A stretch of DNA of 64,000 bases, taken from PALSA-270 sp963770245 (GTDB taxonomy: Bacteria > Acidobacteriota > Terriglobia > Terriglobales > Acidobacteriaceae). This document shows positions 25,574 to 34,150 of this stretch, in pieces. Location: positions 1 to 64,000 of the forward strand of contig CAVYOX010000015.1 in NCBI GenBank assembly GCA_963770245.1, read 5' to 3'. Positions within the stretch are counted from its first letter, which is position 1. The number at the start of each line of letters is the position of its first letter. Below the pieces are notes generated by a model. That model was not told the DNA's origin. It did not search any database and saw nothing but the letters and a program-made list of their open reading frames with translations. A program made the position numbers and the translations under genes.

Positions 25574-28105
25574 CTAGATGTGTGCGGTCAAGGGATCCTG
25601 CATGGGACGCCCGGCTTCGAGCGAGGTCAGGATCGTGTCAAGATTGACGGGTGCGCGCCGATAAATCTCATCCCCCAGCGCATCCGAAAGCGCGTTCAAG
25701 ATGGCGCCGCAGCCGCCGCCTACGGGTGGTTCCCCCACGCCGCGGGCGCCCACCGGCGTCTCCGGATCCGGAATATCGAGCGCCGCCCATTGCATGTTGA
25801 CGGGCACATCGAGAATGGTGGGCGGCTTGGTGTGGTGGAATCGCCGGGAAACGGTGTGGCCGTATTGCGGGTCGAACACCCACTTCTGGCTGATGGCGTG
25901 GCCGATGCCCAAAATCGATCGGCCGAGCACCTGTCCGCCGAGCGCCTTCGGATGAATCACGGTGCCGACGTCGGCCACGGCAAGGAAATCCGTGATGTAG
26001 TACTTGCCGGTTTCGGTATCGACTTCGACCTCGGCAAAGGTGGCTACATAGGAGAAGGTCTGTCCGTCGTGCGGATATTTGTCCTTACCGGCTGCGACCA
26101 GACCCTGTCCTGCCAGCGCCGCAATCGATGCCTTGGTGTATTTGTTCACGTCTTCAGGAGCCTCGTGACCGTCGTAGACGCCTCCCAGTTGAATGGCATG
26201 TCCGGCGGCCTGCGCCAGGCTCATGCCTTTGCCGCCCTTGCGGAACACGCGCTCGTTGGCAACCTCATACTGCTCGGGCTTGCCGCCGAGAGTCTTCGCC
26301 GCAATTTCCTGGAGCTTCCTTTTCCCATCGCTTGCCGCCGCGTGGGCCGCACGCGTCATGGCGTGGGTGGTTTGGCTGCCTCCGGAAACGCAGGTCCAGG
26401 GCAGATTCTTGGACGTATTTCCCCAGGTGACGTCGCATTTTTCCCAGGGCACACCCAATACCTCGGCGACTACGCGGTGGACGTCGCTGATCGACTCGGT
26501 CCCTAGGTTGCCAATTCCCGATTGGATCGCGATCCGCCCATCCGGCTGGATGACGAACAACCCGTCATATCCGGTAGAACCGCCGAAAAAGCAGCTCGAA
26601 GACACGCCCACTCCGCGGACTTTCGTGCCGCTTCGCTTGGGGCGTGCGATCCGTTCTTTCCACTGAAACTGTTCCGCACCGCGATCGAATGCTTGCTTGA
26701 GGAACGCACTGGTCGAATGAGCTCGGGTGCCGTTCCTTGCGGGTCCCCAAAGGGCTTTGCCCTCGGGGCAGTTGATCTTTCGAATCTCTACCTGGTCGAG
26801 CGAGAGCTTGCGGGCCGCTCGGGCAAGAATCGGCTCCATGATGACGATTCCCTGCATTCCGCCCGGCGAGCTTTGCGCCCCTCGGGGTGGTGTGTTCGTC
26901 ATCACGGTCACGCCGCGCCAGCGCATGGCCAGGGGTTGATACAACAGCGAGACAATCGCCCCTGAGGCGCTCGCGTCCCCCACCGCGTCATAGGGGCCGT
27001 TGTTGCAGATGACAAACATATCGAGCGCGGCGATCCGCCCGTCGGGGGAAAATCCGACCTTCATCCGGCCCTGAAAGCCTGGCCGTGCGCGCCCGATGAA
27101 ATGTTCTTCTTCCCGGCTGATGCGCATCATCACCGGGGCGTTGGCCTTTTTCGCCAAGAGCGCTGGAATGATCGCAAAGATGTAACCGGTCGCCTTGCTG
27201 CCAAAACCGCCGCCCGTATACTCGCTGACGAGCACGATCTGGTTGGGGTCCATATTCAACCAGCGTCCCAGGGCGGCCAGGGTTTGCACCGTACTCTGGG
27301 TTCCCATGTGAATAAACACTTTTCCGTTCTGCCAGTAGGCCAAAGCGGTGCGAGGCTCGAGCGTCTGGTGGCTGCTGTCCGGCGTGACAAAGGTTTCATC
27401 GAGAACCAACGCGGCATTTTTGAAGCCCGCATCGAGATCGCCGTACACCCACTCATCTTGCGGCTTGCCCATGGGCAGGCGGCCTTGCTTGGCCTCGGAG
27501 AAGTCCGCCGCGGTCCATTTGAGCTCTCCGACATGCGGCGTAGGAGGAGCCGGAGGTCTTTCTCCCGGCTTCGCGGGGGGTGCTGGGGGTCGGACCCAGA
27601 CGTTGCCCTCAGCGCGCGGATTCGGCCCACCCGGGCGCAACGAATCGAGTGGATCGATGACAAACGGCAAATGTTCGAACTCGATCTCAATTTTTTCGAT
27701 GGCCTCGGCGGCTGTCAGTTCGTCCACCGCAGCGACCGCCAGAACCGGCTCGCCCTGGTAAAGCGGTTCCATGGTGAGCGCTTTTTCGCCCTGCTGGTTG
27801 GCTTTGATCACCGCCCCCAGGTCGGTCACGCTGTCGGCGGGGGCGGGAAGATCATTTTGGGTGAGGATTGCTCGCACCCCGGGCATGGCCAAGGCTTTAC
27901 TGAGATCGAGACGCTTCACCCGTCCATGCGCCACGGGACTGAGCAGCAGCTTCGCGAACAACATGCCTTCCACGCGGAAATCCTCAGCATATTTCGCCCT
28001 GCCGGTCACCTTCGCGTAAAGATCGGGGGTTGTGTAGTCTTTGCCGATGACCTTGTATTGGGGTCCGAACTTCTGTTGATTCGGCTTCCATTCTGGGCTA
28101 GACAT
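25574..28105 (-). CDS. Molybdopterin-binding large subunit, xanthine dehydrogenase family
   Basis: The 843-residue protein carries the conserved layout of the Moco subunit. An N-terminal Ald_Xan_dh region begins VIGKDYTTPDLYAKVTGRAK, the loop GGGFGSKATG contacts the cofactor, and the C-terminal GVGEPPVGGG contains the catalytic base Glu792. The substrate-pocket region reads TPPRGAQSSPGGMQ, not the AYxCSFR loop of carbon monoxide dehydrogenase, so an aldehyde or N-heterocycle oxidase is more likely. A proline-rich insertion (PPAPPAKPGERPPAPPTPH) sits near residues 175-195. It has no signal and overlaps the 2Fe-2S gene by 8 bases. Export would be by hitch-hiking on the Tat subunit, as in PaoABC-like enzymes. 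Confidence 0.94.
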   Translation of the reverse strand: MSSPEWKPNQQKFGPQYKVIGKDYTTPDLYAKVTGRAKYAEDFRVEGMLFAKLLLSPVAHGRVKRLDLSKALAMPGVRAILTQNDLPAPADSVTDLGAVIKANQQGEKALTMEPLYQGEPVLAVAAVDELTAAEAIEKIEIEFEHLPFVIDPLDSLRPGGPNPRAEGNVWVRPPAPPAKPGERPPAPPTPHVGELKWTAADFSEAKQGRLPMGKPQDEWVYGDLDAGFKNAALVLDETFVTPDSSHQTLEPRTALAYWQNGKVFIHMGTQSTVQTLAALGRWLNMDPNQIVLVSEYTGGGFGSKATGYIFAIIPALLAKKANAPVMMRISREEEHFIGRARPGFQGRMKVGFSPDGRIAALDMFVICNNGPYDAVGDASASGAIVSLLYQPLAMRWRGVTVMTNTPPRGAQSSPGGMQGIVIMEPILARAARKLSLDQVEIRKINCPEGKALWGPARNGTRAHSTSAFLKQAFDRGAEQFQWKERIARPKRSGTKVRGVGVSSSCFFGGSTGYDGLFVIQPDGRIAIQSGIGNLGTESISDVHRVVAEVLGVPWEKCDVTWGNTSKNLPWTCVSGGSQTTHAMTRAAHAAASDGKRKLQEIAAKTLGGKPEQYEVANERVFRKGGKGMSLAQAAGHAIQLGGVYDGHEAPEDVNKYTKASIAALAGQGLVAAGKDKYPHDGQTFSYVATFAEVEVDTETGKYYITDFLAVADVGTVIHPKALGGQVLGRSILGIGHAISQKWVFDPQYGHTVSRRFHHTKPPTILDVPVNMQWAALDIPDPETPVGARGVGEPPVGGGCGAILNALSDALGDEIYRRAPVNLDTILTSLEAGRPMQDPLTAHI

Positions 28106-28739
28106 GGTTCACCTTCCGCAGGTTTTCTGCTCCGCGCATCATGGCGGTGAGGATCTTGTCATAGTCCTGGCAGCGGCAGAGGTTTCCAGATATGCCGTGC
28201 GCCAACTCGGACCGAGTGGGATTGGGATTGGTTTTCAGGAATCCGGTGGTCGCCATAATGAAGCCGGACATGCAGAACGCGCACTGGAAGCCCTGTTCAT
28301 CAATGACGCCCTGCTGCACCGGGTGCAGCGTGCCGTCCGGGCTGGCCAGTCCTTCGATCGACAGGACCTTCTTGCCGCGTACCGTGTGGGTCAGCACCGA
28401 GCACGAGTAGTGGGGAACGTCGTCGATTAAGACCGTGCAGGCGCCGCACTCGGCGCGGTCGCAGCCGAGTTTGGTGCCAGTGAGTCCGAGTTTGTAGCGC
28501 AGCGTCCAGGCCAGCGTCTCCTGCTTCATGACGTCGACTCGCCGTTGCTGGCCGTTGACGTTCAGAGTAAGGAGCCGATCGCCGGGATCGCCCGCCGCTT
28601 GCGCGAAAACGGAGGTGGCGCGGAACAGGTAGTTCGCCGAGGACGCCGCCACGCCACTGCTGATGACCCCTTTGATGAAGTTGCGTCTGGAGACTCCTTT
28701 TGCGTCTTCCATCCCTTTGCCGTCGGTTTCATCGGTCAT
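28098..28739 (-). CDS. Tat-exported [2Fe-2S] subunit of molybdenum hydroxylase
   Basis: The ATG at 28739 has GGAGG upstream. The 213-residue protein begins with a Tat signal (SRRNFIKG followed by a hydrophobic stretch and VFAQA). A plant-type ferredoxin domain follows (GCDRAECGACTVL with a later SCSVL) and a C-terminal helical domain with the second cluster (CAFCMSGF and GNLCRCQDY). This is the small subunit of xanthine-dehydrogenase-family enzymes. It is the first gene of a five-gene operon whose genes overlap or nearly touch. It supplies the export signal for the whole complex and passes electrons from Moco towards FAD and the membrane cytochrome. Confidence 0.94.
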   Translation of the reverse strand: MTDETDGKGMEDAKGVSRRNFIKGVISSGVAASSANYLFRATSVFAQAAGDPGDRLLTLNVNGQQRRVDVMKQETLAWTLRYKLGLTGTKLGCDRAECGACTVLIDDVPHYSCSVLTHTVRGKKVLSIEGLASPDGTLHPVQQGVIDEQGFQCAFCMSGFIMATTGFLKTNPNPTRSELAHGISGNLCRCQDYDKILTAMMRGAENLRKVNHV

Positions 28740-28849
28740 ACCCAATCACCTCCCGCCCGCGTTTCCGCCGATCTCCCAATTTTATGCCTCCTGCATGAAG
28801 CTCGCCAGCCCGCCTCGAAGAGAAGGCATCCGCCGCGGGCGGGTAGGTG

Positions 28850-29671
28850 TTATGGCCCCGATGTTTCCGGGAAAAAACGCCACTTGGCGCGTGTGTATGC
28901 GACGCGGAATCCCTTGCGCTCGGCGTTGCGCTGGGAATTGCTTCCCGCCTCGGCCACCATCATGGCCAAGTAGCAGCCCTGGTCGAAGGCGTAGCGCATG
29001 CGCTCCTCGAGAAGCGCTGCTTGCAGTCCACGACGGCGCAGTTCCGGAATTGTGGCCGAACCGCCGAATAGCGCCACTCCGTCGTGCATCGACAGCACTC
29101 CAGCGGCGCCCGGTTGGTCCTCAACCTCGGCGAGGAAGCACACACTGTGCTCACGAGCCGAAGATAGCGCGCCGACTTCGAGAAGAAAATCCGAGAGTTC
29201 CGGATGTTCGTGGGTCCAGCCCTTTCGGCTGATGCTACTCCACAGTTGCGCCTCTTTGGAACCCGTAACCCGCACCCGGATGTTGCCGTAATCAGAAGCC
29301 GGCGGTTTCTCAACCGGTCGGTAAAGAACATTGCTGATCTCGATCGGCCGGTACCGGCGGGCGCAGAGCAACTGGAGCGCGGCGACCCCTGCGAGCGGGC
29401 TCACTTCGTGAAGCGCGGGGGCGCCACGGTCCAGGAAGAAGCGCTCGATCACGTCGAGCGAGGCCGGGCTCAGCGGTTCGAATAGACCGAGTCCAAAACT
29501 CTGCGTTAGCGGCGAGTCGACACCATCGAAGACCGCGTATGCCCCGGCGCATTCCATCCACATGGCAGCGCTCGCGGGGTACACGCGACGGCGCGACTCC
29601 GCGAATTGCGCACAGGCGTGCCCTTCGGCGCGCTCCAAACGTCGGGAAAGTGAGAGATCGGCAAACTGCAT
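28850..29671 (-). CDS. GNAT-family acetyltransferase with long N-terminal domain
   Basis: The 273-residue protein has an N-terminal half that resembles a degenerate GNAT lobe. The functional domain is in the C-terminal half: FLAEVEDQPGAAGVLSMHDG, then motif A SATIPELRRRGLQAALLEER and motif B NSQRNAERKGFRVAYTRAKW. Pairing of two GNAT-like lobes is common in this family. No ribosome site is evident at the ATG. It lies between the molybdenum hydroxylase operon and a broken permease, on the same strand as both. Substrate unknown. Confidence 0.87.
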   Translation of the reverse strand: MQFADLSLSRRLERAEGHACAQFAESRRRVYPASAAMWMECAGAYAVFDGVDSPLTQSFGLGLFEPLSPASLDVIERFFLDRGAPALHEVSPLAGVAALQLLCARRYRPIEISNVLYRPVEKPPASDYGNIRVRVTGSKEAQLWSSISRKGWTHEHPELSDFLLEVGALSSAREHSVCFLAEVEDQPGAAGVLSMHDGVALFGGSATIPELRRRGLQAALLEERMRYAFDQGCYLAMMVAEAGSNSQRNAERKGFRVAYTRAKWRFFPETSGP

Positions 29672-29772
29672 GGCGTCGGTTATCTTAATCTATGTATCGA
29701 GTGGCAGCAGCAATCCTCGCCGCACCCGCTTCTGCTTGCTACCCGGGGCTTGAGCGAGGCAACCGGCCACAC

Positions 29773-32214
29773 TCATTCGCACCGTAGCGCTGTCATAGGA
29801 TCGGATAGAGAGGCGCGCCGCGCCGGGATGGCGCAGGCTATCGCGGAGACCACGCTGAGCAGGGCCGTTCCCGCCAGGAGAATGACCGGGTCGCGCGCAT
29901 TGCCTTCTGCCCATTTCGCGAGAATCCTGTTCAGGGCCAGCGCGAACCCGACACCGGCCATAATACCGCTGCCTACACTGACCAGAGTCGACCGAAATAC
30001 GATCCGCAGCACATTGCCGCGCTGTGCGCCGAGCGCCATGCGAATGCCAAATTCGTTGGTCCGTTGCGCCACTGTATAGGACACCACGCTGTAAAGACCC
30101 ACTGCGGCCAGAAGCAGGGCGAGCCCAGCAAAGACCCCGAAAATCCAAGCGGCCAGATGCTCCTGCTGCCACTCCGGTTCATCCGAGATCCAGGAGTCTA
30201 GGTCCTCGACGTTGCTGTCGATCTGCTGCTCAGCGATTCACCGCGGTCAACTGCGCCCGCACCGCGTGCAGCAGGGTCAGCGGCGGTACCTCCGACCTCA
30301 CCAGGATCTGCGTTCCCTGTGACATGCTCAGCGTGAAGGGCATAAAAATCGCTGGCTTGATGGGATTTCGCAGTCCATCGTTCCGCGCGTCCCCCACAAT
30401 GCCCACAATCACGAGCGCCGAGTCCGCCAAGTTCGGGGCTGACAATATCTGCGGCGGTCGGTCCTCGACGCTCGGCAGCTTTACCGAGTGCCCGATGGCA
30501 TCGCCATTCGGGAAGTAGCGTTCGGCCAGAGTTCGGTTGATCACTGCCACATGGGCGCCGTCATGGTTCTCGGTTTCGTCCCAGATCCGTCCTCGCGAGC
30601 AGCGGAATGCGAAGCGCCACAAAGTACCCCGGGCTCACCAGGTTGATCGATCCCGTCTGGTCTTCGACCGCCGGCTTGCCCACAATCTCAAAGCGCAACC
30701 TCCATCCGTTCTCGGGCGGAGTAGCGTTGCTCGAAATGGCCGTCATGGTCACGCCGGGAGTTTCAGCCACCTTGGCTCGCAGTTGCTCAAAATAAGCCGC
30801 GCGCGCCGCCCAGGTGGTGTACGAGTTGTCGTGCAGCGGAATCCCGAGCGATAGCACATGGTGGGGATCGTAGCCCAGTGGCATGTGCATCAAGCGCACA
30901 AAGCCTTCCATCGCCGAACCCGCTCCGGCCAGCAGCAAGAGCGTCAGCGCAATCTGCCCGGCGATGAGCGCATTGTGGGTTCTGCGTCCGCGCACGCTTC
31001 CCGCCACCCGGCGTGCGTTCGACTGCATGACTTGGCCTACCTGCGCCCGCGAGAGCTCGAGCGCCGGCCACAATCCGAACAGAACCCCCGTTCCAAGCGC
31101 CACCCCGACGCTGAAGAACAGCACCGGGAGATTGATGCGGATCACGACCTCGGGTGCGAAGGCATAGCGGGGCAGCAACGCCTGAATACCCGCGAGAATT
31201 CCGTAAGCCATCAAAACGCCCAGCACGGCGCCGATCGCAGCCAGCAGCAGCGCCTCGGTAAACAGCTGACGGGCGATGCGGCGACGGGGCGCCCCGACCG
31301 CGGCTCGCACCGCCAATTCATGTTGCCGCGCCGTTCCCCGCGCCAGCAGCAGAATGGACACGTTTCCGCATCCGATGGCCAGCAGCAGTCCCACCGCGCC
31401 CAGCAAAAGATACAACGTTCGGCTCATGCCCCTTACAACCCACTCGTTCAACCCTTCCACTCGCACTCGGAAGTGCTCGGGAAAATGATGGGGCATGTCC
31501 CTGGCAAACTGTTCGAGCAACGGTTGCAGCACGGCGTCCGCGGCCTCATGGGTCACGCCGGGCCGCAGGCGGAGATTGACGATACACGTCAGCCCTGGAT
31601 CCTGCGTCAGTTTCAGCGGCAGGTAGACGTCTGCGCTGTACCAGGTGAACCGCGGCGCCGCAACGCCCACGATCACGTAGTTCTTCCGGTCCAGTTCGAT
31701 CGTCTTTCCCAGCACCTCTGGACTCGAGAAGAAGTGCTTCTGCCAGAACTTGTATCCGAGGACCGTCACCGGCTGCGGATCCTGCCCATCGATGGCGTCC
31801 GCGGGCAGAAGTCCCCGCCCCAGCACCGGCGGGACCCCGAGATCGTTAAAGCCGTTCGAGATCAGACCGATCGCGTTGACATTTTCCGGGACGTCATGCC
31901 CGGTCAGAGTCAGGGCGTGGTAATCCATGGCCAGCAGGCTCTCGACCACGCTCAATTGCCGCACTTGCTGGATCTGCGGACCGTTCAGATTGACCCAATT
32001 CCCCGGCTCCGCTTTGCTCTGCTACCGTCAGGCGCACGATGCGGTCGGCCGCGGGATAGGGATAAGGATTCATCAGCGCGGCATAGATCACGCTGAATAC
32101 CGCCGTCGTCGCCCCGATGCCGAGCGCTAGCGAGATCATCGCCGTCAGCGTGAACCCCGGATTCTTGACGAATTGCCGCAGCGAATAGCGCAGATCAAGC
32201 AGCAAGGTCTGCAT
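29773..32214 (-). pseudogene. ADOP permease broken by at least three frameshifts
   Basis: AGGAG and an ATG at 32214 start MQTLLLDLRYSLRQFVKNPG and a first membrane helix. The frame is lost after about VRLTVAEQS, near 31970-32030. The second frame continues the MacB-type periplasmic core and the central FtsX helices to about 30570-30620. A third frame holds VINRTLAERYFPNGDAIGHS to about 30235. A fourth frame carries the C-terminal FtsX block (GLALLLAAVGLYSVVSYTVA) and the normal ending ARRASLSDPMTALR at 29773. Joined, the pieces give the usual 810 or so residues with no obvious internal loss. The shifts are therefore single-base events, either true mutations or sequence errors. Confidence 0.85.
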
Positions 32215-32526
32215 GGCCCGCTCCTGGCGGTCGGATCAATGAAGTCATAATCGCACGCGCTGTTGCAGACCGCCAAGAAATATGTCGAGGCTCGTCCATA
32301 GAACAGGAAGCAAGATTCTGTACACTTCGGATGGGAGTGCCGGGACGGTATGCTGGTTTATCATCGGCAGCGGGACGCACAGGAACCGCGATTGGATTGT
32401 GGTCCCGATTCGGCATCGAAAAAAACTGTCTCTCTCCCTCGCCCGGCGCGCTGAAGTGGGTTGAAAACGCGTGGGCAGGCCTGCGCGCAATCAAACAGGA
32501 GTAAACAGGAGTAAACAGGAGCAGTC
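32215..32526. other. Divergent intergenic region with triple SD repeat
   Basis: This separates the broken permease (minus) from the DUF3617 gene (plus). The only notable structure is the tandem repeat at 32493-32521 just before the DUF3617 start. Confidence 0.5.
32493..32521 (+). promoter_or_regulatory. Three tandem 10-bp repeats each carrying a Shine-Dalgarno AGGAG
   Basis: The unit AAACAGGAGT occurs three times in a row (32493-32502, 32503-32512, and 32513-32521 with the last base changed). AGGAG therefore appears at 32497, 32507 and 32517. The last copy sits five bases before the ATG at 32527, at ideal spacing. The other two are standby copies that could affect ribosome loading or vary in number by slippage. 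Confidence 0.85.
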
Positions 32527-33009
32527 ATGTGCAAGAACTCGGTTCCGATCATGTTGGGTTGTTGCCTTTTCGTCATGCCGATCCTCGCTGGAGCGCAGAG
32601 TACTCGAAAAGCCGGCCTGTGGGAGTTGACCACGACTCAGACGTTTCAACAGTCTCCATTTCCCACGGGTGCGGCCGGCACGCGCACCACGCCGGTCTGC
32701 CTCACGCAGCAGCAGATCGACCGATATGGCGCCATTGTTCCGCAAATACGCAGCTGCCAAGTGACCAACGTCGTCAAAAAGACCAACGCGATGACCGCGG
32801 ACATGGTATGCACCGGAATGATGACCGGCAAGGCCACACTGCAGTCCGATTCGACCGACGGGGTGCACGCCACCGGCAAGGTTCACTTTATCGGGTCGAT
32901 GCAGGTTGGATCGAGCACCAAACCAATGGAATGGACCACCCTATCGAGCGCAACCTTCAAAAGCTCAGACTGCGGCGATGTGAAGCCCATTCCGGTGCCG
33001 GATAAGTAA
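32527..33009 (+). CDS. Secreted DUF3617-family protein
   Basis: The 160-residue protein has a signal peptide (VPIMLGCCLFVMPILAGAQ). The DUF3617 layout follows: GLWELTTTQTF at the start, VCLTQQQIDRYG, SCQVTNVVKK and MVCTGMMTGKATLQ, ending SSDCGDVKPIPVP. Conserved cysteines (VCL, SCQ, VCT, SDC) probably form disulphides in the periplasm. The family is common in Proteobacteria and Acidobacteria and has no established function. Translation begins at the triple Shine-Dalgarno repeat. It appears monocistronic. Confidence 0.9.
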   Translation: MCKNSVPIMLGCCLFVMPILAGAQSTRKAGLWELTTTQTFQQSPFPTGAAGTRTTPVCLTQQQIDRYGAIVPQIRSCQVTNVVKKTNAMTADMVCTGMMTGKATLQSDSTDGVHATGKVHFIGSMQVGSSTKPMEWTTLSSATFKSSDCGDVKPIPVPDK

Positions 33010-33449
33010 AGCGCTCTTGAAGGCATCGCAGAAAAATACCGCATCAGTACCCCCATCTCGAAATCACCGACCTGCGCAGATCTGTGGATTAGACACACTA
33101 ACCACAAACGGTATCTTTCTCGGACTTCCTAAGCCAAACGCCGCAGCCTTGGTTTATTTGAAAACAACAAAAGACGAAAAGGAGGTTGGACCATGAGCCC
33201 AAGCTTTCGGCCCGTTAGGAAACATGGAATTTGCACTCCTCCAGCTTGGTTGAACCCGAGGAGTTGATTACGCTGCTCCACGACCTTGCCGCGAGAGTGG
33301 GCACGAACACGCATACGGAGAAAACAAGGACAGCCTGGAGGAGCAGGGGATAGTAGCAATGAGAACAACTTGACTGCAGTGATCGACAATATGCGGAGCC
33401 TGGCAAGACAGCGGCGGAGTTCGATCTGAGAGTACGGAGAATTGACGTT
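33010..33449. other. Intergenic region without supported gene
   Basis: A plus-strand frame around 33208-33350 contains LVEPEELITLLHDLAARVG, and a second short frame near 33358-33430 contains NLTAVIDNMRSLARQRRSS. Neither has a start, ribosome site or family. They might be traces of a decayed small gene, but this cannot be shown from the sequence. Confidence 0.35.
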
Positions 33450-34103
33450 CTACGTCGATGCTTTCTGAATAGCTGCGGGGGCGACTCCCACCTCGAAGGT
33501 TTTCATAAGATCCAGAATCATGCGAACGACCGCCGCATCGCCGATCACGGTATTAATCATGGTGTGGTAAATCGCGCGGTCAGGCCACTCGACGTGGAAG
33601 TACTTCTGGATGAAATCACTCCGTTCCCGATCAACGGTATCCACCAGCTGTTCGGCTTCCTTCTCGCTCTTGCCCCGAGCTAACAGGCGCAGCACTTTGT
33701 CTGCTCTCGGAGCGTAAAGAAACACCCGCAACGCATCCTGGCGATTCCTGAGAAACTGCTGTGACCCCCTCCCAACGATGACAGAGTTTCCGGTTTTCGC
33801 CGCGTGCTGAACGACGCGTTCCGTAAACTTCAAAATGCATTCGCTGTCAACCAGGTTGAGTTTGTGCGCATTGAGGCTTCCTTCATAACTCCCGCGCAAA
33901 AAGGACTTGAAGAGCCGGTAATACAGCGGATCAGTTCGTTCTTCTCGACCTTCGACAACTGCTTTGGGACAGTCCGCAAGCCGCGCGATCTCCTCCGTAA
34001 GCAACTGATCCCAAAGCTTCCAGCCAAGTTGGTTGGCGAGCAATTGAGCGATTTCGCCGCCGCCGCTTCCGTACTCGCGTTCAATGGTGATGATTTTTAT
34101 CAT
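33450..34103 (-). CDS. Cytidylate kinase-like protein
   Basis: The 217-residue protein begins MIKIITIEREYGSGGGEIAQ. The glycine-rich loop YGSGGGEIA replaces a classical P-loop, as in the cytidylate-kinase-like family (PF13189 type). Later motifs are NSVIVGRGSQQFLR, FLYAPRADKVLRLL and DRERSDFIQKYFHVEWPDRA. Members resemble Cmk but are often not the housekeeping enzyme; some act in stress or cofactor pathways. It is the last gene on the strand after the tripartite efflux operon, 47 bases behind the MFS gene, so it may be co-transcribed. The physiological substrate is unknown. Confidence 0.87.
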   Translation of the reverse strand: MIKIITIEREYGSGGGEIAQLLANQLGWKLWDQLLTEEIARLADCPKAVVEGREERTDPLYYRLFKSFLRGSYEGSLNAHKLNLVDSECILKFTERVVQHAAKTGNSVIVGRGSQQFLRNRQDALRVFLYAPRADKVLRLLARGKSEKEAEQLVDTVDRERSDFIQKYFHVEWPDRAIYHTMINTVIGDAAVVRMILDLMKTFEVGVAPAAIQKAST

Positions 34104-34150
34104 TTGTGTTTTCGGCCCTTGTTAGCGCCGCCGGCATCTCAGATTGATTA

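Noticed and set aside
25070..26506. Long plus-strand open frame (478 codons) inside the molybdenum hydroxylase operon
   Set aside because: It is antisense to the FAD and large subunits, whose motifs are unambiguous; long antisense frames are expected in GC-rich coding DNA.
25574..28105. Carbon monoxide dehydrogenase (CoxL)
   Set aside because: The diagnostic AYxCSFR (or AYRGAGR) active-site loop is replaced by TPPRGAQSSPGGMQ, and the operon layout is that of Tat-exported PaoABC-like enzymes.
27101..28150. Plus-strand open frame opposite the large-subunit gene
   Set aside because: Shadow of the large-subunit gene; Arg/His/Gly-rich translation without family signature.
30858..32096. Plus-strand open frame of 412 codons opposite the broken ADOP permease
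   Set aside because: Gln/Arg/His-rich shadow translation; the minus strand carries the recognisable permease.
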